A stretch of 64,000 nt of DNA from JARRKC01 sp963723965 (lineage in GTDB: Bacteria > Acidobacteriota > UBA6911 > RPQK01 > JAPXNP01), in assembly GCA_963723965.1 (NCBI GenBank), contig CAVRSV010000010.1:124001-188000 (forward strand), written 5' to 3'. Positions 47,418 through 55,996 of this stretch are shown here, in pieces; positions within the stretch are counted from its first letter, which is position 1; every line of letters starts with the position of its first letter. Below the pieces are notes generated by a model. That model ran no database searches. It was not told the origin of the DNA and saw nothing but the letters and a program-made list of their open reading frames with translations. The position numbers and the translations under genes are program-made.

Positions 47418-48408
47418 TTCCGCACTCCTCCGCTCGCCTCTCCGAATCCACCGATGTTCCGCCCTCACCCGCCGTCTCGACCGCCAGTATTTCCTCCAGG
47501 GCCGGAATCGCCTGTCGGGCCCCCAGTCGGGTACAGGCCAACGCCCCGGCTGCATTGGCGAAATTCAGGCATCGGGCTACCGACCAACCCCGCAGAACCG
47601 CATACACGAAGGCAGCGTGAAACATGTCCCCGGCGCCGGTCGAATCGATAACCCGGACCGGAAAACCTGGAAAATCGTACACCTGCCCCTCCCAAAGCGC
47701 CGCCGCTCCGGCCGCCCCCCGGGTCACCGCCACGAAGCCCGGGCAGCAACTTCCGACTCTCTGCAGATCCCGCCGCCAGTCGCCGGTCCCCCCGAATTCC
47801 GATACGAACCCGCGACTGGCGATCAAGAGGCGGGCTCTCTCGAGGAGCCGTTCCGTTCCGGGTTCGACCCGATCGATGTCGACGCTGACCGCCGTGCCCG
47901 CCTCGTTCGCCCAGGCCGCGGCCTGAACCGACGCCGTCAGATCGTTGGCATCCAAATGCAGAAGGCAGCTCTCTCCGAACTTCGCACGATTCAGTTGGCC
48001 CGGGCCGTAGCGCAAGGCCGGATCCCGGTCGTAGAGGATCGTTCTTCCTCCGCTGGCGTGATCGACGAGGATCAGAGAATGATGACTGGAGGCTCCGGGC
48101 ACGACCTCGAGGGCCAGGTCCATCGCCTCCCGGCTCAGTTCCTCGATCACGAACCGCCCGGGCTCGTCGTCCCCCACTCGGCCGATGTAGCGCGTGCGCA
48201 GTCCCAGTCGCGCCCAGAACGAGCAGGCCGTCGCGATCTGCCCGCCGCAGAAGCGCAACATCGGCTCCATCGGCAGCTTCGAGTCGAGCTCCGGATAGCG
48301 GGGTACGCGGCAGACCCAGTCGACGGCGTTCTCCCCGAAGCCCGTTACCTGAAAGGGCCGATCCTGCGGCAGCCGGAGATCAAAGTAGACATCTTTCAGA
48401 GGATGCAT
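47410..48408 (-). CDS. PfkB family carbohydrate kinase
   Basis: 332 residues. The N-terminal part reads VTGFGENAVDWVCRVPRYPE, with FCGGQIATACSFWARLGLR as the substrate signature. The C-terminal VIDSTGAGDMFHAAFVYAVL has the catalytic Asp. It differs from the other PfkB kinase in this window by about 25 extra residues and a different substrate region. The sugar is unknown. The coupled downstream threonine aldolase gives no clear hint. The ATG at 48408 has only a weak ribosome site. Confidence 0.85.
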   Translation of the reverse strand: MHPLKDVYFDLRLPQDRPFQVTGFGENAVDWVCRVPRYPELDSKLPMEPMLRFCGGQIATACSFWARLGLRTRYIGRVGDDEPGRFVIEELSREAMDLALEVVPGASSHHSLILVDHASGGRTILYDRDPALRYGPGQLNRAKFGESCLLHLDANDLTASVQAAAWANEAGTAVSVDIDRVEPGTERLLERARLLIASRGFVSEFGGTGDWRRDLQRVGSCCPGFVAVTRGAAGAAALWEGQVYDFPGFPVRVIDSTGAGDMFHAAFVYAVLRGWSVARCLNFANAAGALACTRLGARQAIPALEEILAVETAGEGGTSVDSERRAEECGSD

Positions 48409-48497
48409 GGCCCGGGTTCCCGATTCGCCAAGATCATATCGAAGCCGGGCCCACTCGTCTGCACAAACTCCTGTCGTCCGTGGAATGGAAGGACTGT

Positions 48498-49166
48498 CTA
48501 GAGCATTCCTTCGTCCGCAAAGCTGAAGTAGCGGAATGAACCGAGGATCACGTGGTCGAGCACCCGGATCCCGATGATCTTTCCCGTATCCACCAGGCGA
48601 CGGGTGATCATGATGTCTTCCTGGCTCGGCTCGGGAGCCCCGCTGGGATGGTTGTGGACGAAGAGAATCCCGGCCGCCGCTTCCCGGATGGCCGGTCGAA
48701 ACACCTCCCGCGGGTGAACCAGCGAACGGGTCAGACTCCCCTCGGAAATGCGGATGACCCGCATGACTCGGTTCTTGCCATCCAACAGCAGGACCCAGAA
48801 ACACTCCTGTTGCAGCTCGGAGGTGGCCGGCCGGAAGTATTCGAAGATCTCCGCACTGCATCGAAAGGAGCGCTCCGCCGGGAGCATGCGGCGACCGGAT
48901 CGGCGGTGGATCTCACGGGCCGCCAGCACTGCCATCGCTTGTCGGTGGCTGCACCCCAAGGAGCGCAGCTCGGGGTACGAGGACCTCCAGAGGACACGCA
49001 GCGATCCAACCTGGTCCCGCAGCCGACGGGCCTGCTCCGCCGCCCTGCTCCAGGACTGGTTGGGTGCCAGCAGGAGAGCCAGCAGATCGCGATCGCCGAG
49101 GCCCGGCCACCCGGCTTCGACGAGCCGTTGTTCGACGGATTCGAGGGATGCCTTGAACTCACTCAT
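48498..49166 (-). CDS. radC: RadC/YsdC family JAB-domain protein
   Basis: 222 residues. An N-terminal helix-hairpin-helix-like region (about 1-90) precedes the JAMM metalloprotease-like core: Glu121, then HNHPSG at 171-176, Ser181 and Asp184. Despite the old name, a DNA-repair role is not established for the family; the fold suggests a peptidase or a DNA-associated function. The N-terminal part is more divergent than usual (WPGLGDRDLLALLLAPNQSW). GAGGGAG precedes ATG 49166 at short spacing; TTG 49181 is possible. Confidence 0.88.
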   Translation of the reverse strand: MSEFKASLESVEQRLVEAGWPGLGDRDLLALLLAPNQSWSRAAEQARRLRDQVGSLRVLWRSSYPELRSLGCSHRQAMAVLAAREIHRRSGRRMLPAERSFRCSAEIFEYFRPATSELQQECFWVLLLDGKNRVMRVIRISEGSLTRSLVHPREVFRPAIREAAAGILFVHNHPSGAPEPSQEDIMITRRLVDTGKIIGIRVLDHVILGSFRYFSFADEGML

Positions 49167-49239
49167 TTCTCCCTCTATCAACGTTCGAGCCCCTCGGATC
49201 TACGAAACCTCCGGACGAGACTGCGGGGAACCGCCAGGG

Positions 49240-50259
49240 TCAACCCAGGATCAGATCGAGAAAGTCGATCAGACGGTTCTCTGCCCAGGAACGATCCAGA
49301 TCGACCCGACGATCCTCGATGAACGCGACGTGCCCGCCGCGATCGGTCATTGCGACATTCAGAAACGGATGCTCCGCGAGCGTCCTGTCCAGGAGCGGCT
49401 CCGCGGGCAGAAACGGATCGTCCCGCGAATGGATCGCGAAGGTCGGCACCGAAATGCCAGGAAGCACCGGCCGGGCGCTGGCTTCTCGGTAGTATTCGCG
49501 CACATCGGCGAATCCTGCGACGGGGACGGTCACGGTCTCGTCAAACTCGCGGATCGAGCGCACTCGACGGAGGCGCTCCGGATCGATGGAGCGGTGAAAG
49601 GGGACGAGATTGTTCAGGGCCAGCTGCTTGAGGCGGCGAACGTAGTACTGCCGGTAGATCCGATTGGATTTCCGATTCATCAGATGCCCGCTGAAGGTCA
49701 AGTCGGCCAGCGGGGAGATGACGCCGATCCCGCGCAGCCATTTCGGAGGAGAGTTCCCGGCCTCGCCTGCCAGCTTCAGAACGATGTTTCCCCCCATCGA
49801 GACGCCCACGACAACAACATCTCCGAGGCGCCGGGTCGAGCGAAAGACCGAAATGATCTCAGCGACGGCACGGCTGGAACCTGCGTGGAAAATGCGGGCT
49901 GCGCCCGAGCGGTCGTACAGATCGGGCAGCAGGGTATTCCACCCTCGCCTGTAGGCCTTGTGTGAAAGGCCGAGCATGTAGGTGGAAGAGGTCGACCCCG
50001 CCATGCCGTGCACGACGACCAGGGTCGGCGCGTCCGGGGCGACCTCCACCCAGGTCGCTTCGATCCGGGTGCCGTCGGCGATCGAGATCGATTCCCGCCG
50101 GGAGGTCGACCATCCCCAGTCGAAGCGTCGGCGCTGTCTGGAACCGACGATGGTCTGAAGGTGCCCGTTCCGCAACCAGCGGTGACAGTCGAAAGGGTGC
50201 CGGCGCAGCAGTTCCTGCACGCGGCCGGCCATTGAACCGGCGCCGGAGAAGTGCGTCAC
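49240..50259 (-). CDS. YheT-family alpha/beta hydrolase
   Basis: 339 residues. The N-terminal WLRNGHLQTI pattern and the layout match the YheT/ABHD1-3 family of hydrolases and esterases. The nucleophile elbow is GVSMGGN with Ser, the acid is in SRDDPFLP and the catalytic His in DRGGHVAFIE. The family is thought to act on lipids or small esters. GTG 50259 overlaps the VanZ-like stop by four bases (GTGA); ATG 50232 is the alternative. It is the last gene of the four-gene overlapping cluster. Confidence 0.9.
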   Translation of the reverse strand: MTHFSGAGSMAGRVQELLRRHPFDCHRWLRNGHLQTIVGSRQRRRFDWGWSTSRRESISIADGTRIEATWVEVAPDAPTLVVVHGMAGSTSSTYMLGLSHKAYRRGWNTLLPDLYDRSGAARIFHAGSSRAVAEIISVFRSTRRLGDVVVVGVSMGGNIVLKLAGEAGNSPPKWLRGIGVISPLADLTFSGHLMNRKSNRIYRQYYVRRLKQLALNNLVPFHRSIDPERLRRVRSIREFDETVTVPVAGFADVREYYREASARPVLPGISVPTFAIHSRDDPFLPAEPLLDRTLAEHPFLNVAMTDRGGHVAFIEDRRVDLDRSWAENRLIDFLDLILG

Positions 50260-50627
50260 ACCCTGCCCCGCCGTCCTCTCCAGGTCAGCAGAAGGGCCAG
50301 CACGAGGATCCCGATGCCGGCTCCGACGGTGTCCGACGTCAGATCGAACCAGCTCGGATCCCGACCCGGCACGAAGGACTGGTGGATCTCATCGGAGGCA
50401 CCGTACAGGATCGCCAGCAGCCAGGCCAGCAGGAGACTCGAGCGTGCCAATCGCTCGCGCAGTCCCGCCGTCAGTCCCCACAGCAGAGAAGCTCCGAACA
50501 GGGCATAGCCCCAGGAATGGAGAAGGTAGTCGGGCGCCAGCCGGGCTCCCGGCGGGTCACTCTGACTGGAAAGAAAGAAGATCAGACCGGCCAGCAGCAA
50601 CGCGGGAATCCAGTGCAGAACACGCAT
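50256..50627 (-). CDS. VanZ-like small membrane protein
   Basis: 123 residues with four transmembrane helices. The VanZ-family patterns are SSQSDPP after the first helix, LHSWGYALFGASLL and ASDEIHQSFVPGRDPSWFDLTSDTVGAGIG. VanZ gives low-level teicoplanin resistance in enterococci, but most VanZ-like proteins occur without van genes and have an unknown membrane role. The start shares a base with the upstream stop (TGATG), and the stop overlaps the hydrolase start. Confidence 0.9.
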   Translation of the reverse strand: MRVLHWIPALLLAGLIFFLSSQSDPPGARLAPDYLLHSWGYALFGASLLWGLTAGLRERLARSSLLLAWLLAILYGASDEIHQSFVPGRDPSWFDLTSDTVGAGIGILVLALLLTWRGRRGRV

Positions 50628-50797
50628 CAGAGTGGCAGAAAGTACATGATCCAGGCCACGACGAGGGAGCCTACCACCATGTATCCGAGAAGCCTCAGAC
50701 AGTAGTGGAGGCGTTCCCTTCGCTCCGTTCGGTTCAGGAGTGAAAAAACGGTTGCGATGACGATCGACAGGATGACGAGACTGACGAAGTGATTCAC
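50627..50797 (-). CDS. 56-residue membrane protein of unknown function
   Basis: A very small protein with two helices (FVSLVILSIVIATVFSLL and LLGYMVVGSLVVAWIMYFL) joined by a basic, Arg/Glu-rich loop (NRTERRERLHYCLR). Its GTG start overlaps the upstream stop by four bases and its stop overlaps the VanZ-like start by one base. This tight packing is the main evidence that it is a real gene and not chance. No family is recognised. Confidence 0.7.
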   Translation of the reverse strand: MNHFVSLVILSIVIATVFSLLNRTERRERLHYCLRLLGYMVVGSLVVAWIMYFLPL

Positions 50798-51156
50798 TGC
50801 TTCCGTTCCCGGGCGATGTCGAAGGCGTCCAGAATCACCAGCATGTTGATGAGTCCGGCCGTGTAGAGGTAAGTGTTGCCGTATTCGTAGCCGAGGCTGC
50901 GGATGTCGCCGGCACCCCATCCCAGAGCTTTGGCGATGAGGTAAGGGAGACCGATGGCGCCGTCCGCCACGAACCGGAGAAGACCGAAGAACCCGCTCTC
51001 CAGCGGGAAGAGCCGTCCGTCCGACCAGACGCCGAGACTGAACAGGATCAGAACGGCGATGAAGAACACCGCGGCTCTCAGCGATTTGCCAAGATAGAAA
51101 TGCCCTCCGCCAGGAATGAACCAGGCGAGGATACAGGCAACCGACGTCCTCGTCAT
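50794..51156 (-). CDS. Membrane protein of unknown function (possibly DUF6677)
   Basis: 120 residues with three or four hydrophobic helices. The N-terminal pattern AWFIPGGGHFYLGKSLRAAVFF recalls a family I believe is catalogued as DUF6677 in Acidobacteriota; I cannot confirm it here. A TM2-like membrane insertion is suggested by the GGGHFYLGK turn. It is the first gene of a four-gene minus-strand cluster in which every junction overlaps. The ribosome site is weak. Confidence 0.75.
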   Translation of the reverse strand: MTRTSVACILAWFIPGGGHFYLGKSLRAAVFFIAVLILFSLGVWSDGRLFPLESGFFGLLRFVADGAIGLPYLIAKALGWGAGDIRSLGYEYGNTYLYTAGLINMLVILDAFDIARERKQ

Positions 51157-51948
51157 GACTTAGATGATATGAATCGCGCCGGAGGGAGGTCAAGCCGGAC
51201 GCGCTGCAACCCCCTCAGGGGAGAGCGGGTCCAGGGGCGCGGGAGAACGGGTTTCGGGTTTCGAGTTCCGAGCTTCGGGGGCGTGCCCCAATGGTGGAGG
51301 TCCCGATGGGCCGGACGGTGGTGGATGAGCGAATACACTGCGGCCTGAGATCATGCTCTCGAAACCCTGCTCCGGTGGGAGCGGGCGAACCGATCCGCAG
51401 TCACGGCCTCCGATCGGTGTGCGCCCACTGGAGAGAGGTCTCGGCAGCCTGATCTCACGCAAAGGCGCCAAGTACGCCACGCCGCAAGGAGATTCTTTGT
51501 GGCTGGCGGCTTTGCGTCCTTCTTTGCGCCTTTGCGTGGAACCAACCCGCCGTGCATTCGCCTGCCTGCCAGCGTCCGATCCGACACAGCCCTTGCCATT
51601 CGGACAACCCGCCTTCGCCCTTCGCCCTTCGCCCCTCGCACTTCGGCGTTGAGCCTTCGCCGTTCGGCCCGGAGCGCGGGAGCGCGGGAGGACGGGATGC
51701 CGCTCCGTATTTCAGAACCCGAACGAAGTGAGGCGCCCCGCGCCGGGTCCGGAGGACGGGAGGACGGGTCTCGCGAGGGAGGGTGGGAACCGCGTCAGAG
51801 CGGTTTGGGCAACACGCCCCCGGAACTTGAAACTCGGAACGACGGCGTCCCGTTCTCCCGCGTCCCGTCCTCCCGCATCCCGCTCTCCCCTTCGCGCGGT
51901 CAAATGTTATGATTCCAGCGAGTTTTCTCCATAACGCGAGGGGGGGGC
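51157..51948. repeat. Gene-free spacer with inverted repeats
   Basis: About 790 bases with no gene that I can support. CACGCAAAGGCGCCAAG (51456-51472) pairs with CTTTGCGCCTTTGCGTG (51522-51538) at 16 of 17 positions. A second imperfect inverted pair lies at about 51670-51705 and 51855-51893, built of GGGAGGACGGG units and their complement. The end, near 51900, turns AT-rich (AAATGTTATGATTCC) and may carry the serA promoter. Confidence 0.7.
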
Positions 51949-53538
51949 ATGATGAAGATCCTGATCAGCGATGCAATGTCGGATGAGGGAATTGAGTTCC
52001 TCGAGCACGAAGGCAGCTTCGAGGTCGCCAACCGTCCGGGCCTGTCGCCGTCGGACCTGTTGCGGGAGATTGCCGACGCCAGCGCACTGATCGTGCGCAG
52101 CAAGACCAAGGTGACGGCGGAGGTCATCGAGGCCGCCCGCAAGCTGCGGGTCGTCGGCCGGGCCGGCGCCGGCGTCGACAATATCGACCTCGACGCCGCC
52201 ACCCGTCGCGGCATCGTCGTCATGAACACACCCGGCGGCAACTCGGTCAGCGCGGGCGAGCACGCCTTCGCCCTGCTGATGGCGCTGGCGCGGAAGATCC
52301 CCTTCGCTCATGCATCGCTGCAGGCCGGAAAGTGGAACAAGTCCGCTTTCACGGGGCGCGAACTCCAGGGCAAGACCCTGGGCGTCCTGGGACTGGGGAA
52401 GATCGGCGCCGTGGTCGCCAAACGAGCGATCGGCTTCGACATGCGCGTGCTGGCATTCGATCCGTTCGTGACGGAGACCTACGCCGCCGACCTGGGAGCG
52501 GAACTCCATTCGGTGGACAGCGTCCTGTCCCAGTCCGATTTCGTGACCCTCCACCTCCCTCTGAACGAAAAGACGCTGCACGTCATCAATAGGGAGAACA
52601 TCGAGCGGATGAAGGACGGAGCCCTGCTGATCAACGCGGCGCGCGGTGCGCTCATCGACGAAGGCGATCTGATCGCAGCCCTCGAAAGCGGAAAGCTGGG
52701 AGGAGCGGCTCTGGATGTCTTCGAAGGTGAACCCAACGTGAGCGAGGCGGTGCGCAACGCGCCGAACGTGATTCTGACGCCGCACATTGCAGGCTCCACT
52801 CAGGAAGCACAGGCGAAGGTGGGCTACGATATCGCCGTTCAGATCTCGAATTACCTGCAGCACGAGGTCATCGTCAACGCCGTCAACTTTCCTTCGGTGA
52901 CGACAAAGGAGCTGACCAGTCTCGAGCCCTTCATTCGCCTGGGTGAAAAGCTGGGAACTTTGGCCAGCAGCATCAGCACGATCCGTGTTTCCGAGATCGG
53001 ACTCCGTTACTACGGCGATCTGGCCCGGATGAACTACAAGCCGCTCTCGAACAACATTCTCAAGGCCATCCTGAAACCGATCCTCTCGGAAGAGATCAAC
53101 CAGGTGAACGCACGCAAGCTGGCCATCGACCGCGGCATCTCGGTCATCGAGACGGTCAGTTCTCGGGAGCGGAGCTATGTGAACCAGATCAGCATTCAGC
53201 TGCGTTCTGCGGAAGAGATGGTCTGGGTGGAAGGTGCGATCCTCCACCAGGGCAATCTGCGTCTGGTCTCGGTGGACGGGATCGCGGTGGAGAGCCAGCT
53301 CGAGAAGCACCTCCTCTTCATCCGAAACGAGGACAAGCCCGGGGTCATCGGCCGACTCGGCACGATCCTGGGGGAAGCGGAGATCAATATCGGCTCATTC
53401 GTACTGGGCCGCAGTGCCGATTCGGATCACGCCGTCGGCATGGTCAACACGGACAGTGCCATTTCGGAGCCTGTCCTGGAAAAGATACGCCAGTTGCCCG
53501 AAGTCCGGTTTGCTCGACTGATCACGTTCGAGGACTGA
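51949..53538 (+). CDS. serA: D-3-phosphoglycerate dehydrogenase
   Basis: A 529-residue enzyme that oxidises 3-phosphoglycerate to 3-phosphohydroxypyruvate, the first step of serine synthesis. The order is the long SerA type: a split substrate domain, the NAD domain with VLGLGKIGAVVAKRA, the catalytic Arg/Glu/His in NAARGALIDE, DVFEGEP and TPHIAGST, an intervening domain of about 140 residues, and a C-terminal ACT domain (LFIRNEDKPGVIGRLGTIL) that may bind serine. A run of eight G residues just before the ATG serves as, or sits in, the ribosome site. ATGATG gives two possible starts. Confidence 0.96.
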   Translation: MMKILISDAMSDEGIEFLEHEGSFEVANRPGLSPSDLLREIADASALIVRSKTKVTAEVIEAARKLRVVGRAGAGVDNIDLDAATRRGIVVMNTPGGNSVSAGEHAFALLMALARKIPFAHASLQAGKWNKSAFTGRELQGKTLGVLGLGKIGAVVAKRAIGFDMRVLAFDPFVTETYAADLGAELHSVDSVLSQSDFVTLHLPLNEKTLHVINRENIERMKDGALLINAARGALIDEGDLIAALESGKLGGAALDVFEGEPNVSEAVRNAPNVILTPHIAGSTQEAQAKVGYDIAVQISNYLQHEVIVNAVNFPSVTTKELTSLEPFIRLGEKLGTLASSISTIRVSEIGLRYYGDLARMNYKPLSNNILKAILKPILSEEINQVNARKLAIDRGISVIETVSSRERSYVNQISIQLRSAEEMVWVEGAILHQGNLRLVSVDGIAVESQLEKHLLFIRNEDKPGVIGRLGTILGEAEINIGSFVLGRSADSDHAVGMVNTDSAISEPVLEKIRQLPEVRFARLITFED

Positions 53539-53620
53539 TACCCCGGCGGGCCGTACCATCACTGGTCGGCATCGTCCTGGGAGAAGCGATTCGGGGCGCT
53601 GCGTTGTGAGGTGACGAGTG

Positions 53621-54304
53621 ATGAGACGAGTGTTCGCATTCATTGCATTGGTAGCGGGTTCGACGTGTCTGGCCGCCGGACCGAGTTCGCTGGACGGAGT
53701 GGTCATTCCCCGGAAGACCGACCTGTTCATCGAGCTGATGCGCAGCATCAACAGCAAGACGGCCCAGGTCGGCGACAAATTCGCGGCAACCGTTCAAGTC
53801 CCGGTGACCGTCGGGGACAAGATCGTCATTCCCGTGGGCGCCTATGTGATCGGGCATGTCGCCGACAGCAAGGCCGCAGGCTACATCCGGGGCAAGGCCC
53901 AGATGCTGCTGGGCTTCGACACGGTGATTCTCCCCGATGGGACGACCCGGCAGATCCGGGCCGTGGTTCAGTCGGCCGACCAGTACTCCCCCGACCCGGC
54001 GGACGAGAGCGGGCGGGTTCAGGCCCCCGGAGACGCGGGGAAGGAAGTCGCCGTCGGCGCGGCCAAGGGCGCCGCAACCGGCGCCATCACCGGCGCGACC
54101 ATCGGTATCTTCAGGGGCCAGACGCTGCGGGGGGCGGGTATCGGAAGTCTCGCGGGCGCCGCCGGAGGAGCGCTCATCGGCCTGCTCGACAAAGGAGAAG
54201 AGGTCGAGCTGCCCAAGGGCGCCGGTGTGACGATTCAGCTGCAGGAGGACATCGAGTTCGTCAAGCCCGAGGCGACACAGGAGGGCAGAACCCTGAAGCC
54301 ATAG
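53621..54304 (+). CDS. Secreted glycine-zipper protein of unknown function
   Basis: 227 residues: a Sec signal (FAFIALVAGSTCLAAG), a beta-rich domain of about 110 residues (IPRKTDLFIELMRSINSKTA, then VPVTVGDKIVIPVGAYVIGH) reminiscent of TrbI/VirB10-like beta domains, and a glycine zipper (GAAKGAATGAITGATIGIF, then GAGIGSLAGAAGGALIGLL) that probably inserts in or associates with a membrane. The function is unknown; an envelope or surface role is likely. GAGGTGAC precedes the start; GTG 53618 is next to ATG 53621. It lies 82 bases after serA and converges on ftsY. Confidence 0.82.
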   Translation: MRRVFAFIALVAGSTCLAAGPSSLDGVVIPRKTDLFIELMRSINSKTAQVGDKFAATVQVPVTVGDKIVIPVGAYVIGHVADSKAAGYIRGKAQMLLGFDTVILPDGTTRQIRAVVQSADQYSPDPADESGRVQAPGDAGKEVAVGAAKGAATGAITGATIGIFRGQTLRGAGIGSLAGAAGGALIGLLDKGEEVELPKGAGVTIQLQEDIEFVKPEATQEGRTLKP

Positions 54305-54335
54305 GGTCGAGTCTCGAGGGCAGGCTGCACTCTGA

Positions 54336-55297
<962 letters not shown>

Positions 55298-55301
<4 letters not shown>

Positions 55302-55882
55302 CGAACTTCCTGTTGGTACAGTGCCTCCAGCTCCGTCCAGTCGGGAGAGGCGGCACGCTTGAGATTTTGCGCCAGCCGGTCGGTCAGTTCGCGACAGAAA
55401 TCCAGCGGGTGCGCCACCCTGATTCTCTCACGTTCGAGCGATGTCGCCGTCGACTCCAGTTCGGGGGGAAAGTCGTCGCCGTAGAGGTTGATTCCGATCC
55501 CGATGATGGCCCAGTTCACCCGGTCCCCCGTCGATCCCAGTTCGGAGAGAATGCCGCAGACCTTCCGGTCGCCGATGTAGACGTCGTTGGGACGCTTGAG
55601 TCTCACGTCGGCCCTCCGCTCGAACCTCCGAATGCTCTCTACCACCGCCAGCGCCGAGGCCTGGTTGACTACCGGGGAACGCTGCACGCTCCAGGAGGGG
55701 TAGAAAAGGTAGGACACGTACAGCCCCCGCCCCGGAGGGGAATACCAACTGCGCCCGTGTTGCCCCTTTCCGGAGGTCTGCTCGCCGGCGACCACCATTC
55801 GGTCGATCCTTGCCGAGAGGAAGGCCTTCAGGTAATCGTTGGTGGACTCAACGCTGTCCAGGATCTCTCTCTTCTCGAACAT
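55298..55882 (-). CDS. birA: Biotin-[acetyl-CoA-carboxylase] ligase, short form
   Basis: 194 residues covering the BPL/LplA catalytic domain only. It activates biotin to biotinyl-AMP and transfers it to the biotin carboxyl carrier. The loop SGKGQHGRSWYSPPGRGLY corresponds to the GRGRxGR biotinyl-AMP motif. LKRPNDVYIGDRKVCGIL carries the catalytic Lys, and the GIGINL stretch follows. There is no N-terminal helix-turn-helix, so it is not the repressor type, and the C-terminal SH3-like domain is very short or missing. ftsY begins inside its stop. Confidence 0.9.
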
Positions 55883-55996
55883 CGATCATCCGGCGGCCCG
55901 ACGGGGCCCACCCTCTCGCCCGCCCGATCAGGCCCCGATGCCTTGGTTGGGTCCCGGTCTGCCTGTCGCCGGCCGGGCGATGCCGGCGAAGGTCGA

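Noticed and set aside
50256..50627. Calling the VanZ-like protein glycopeptide resistance
   Set aside because: No vanHAX or regulatory genes are present, and VanZ-like proteins are common without resistance.
50798..51193. A 188-codon frame upstream of and including the 56-residue protein
   Set aside because: Its first 130 codons are the out-of-frame shadow of the membrane protein at 50794-51156; only the last 56 codons look genuine.
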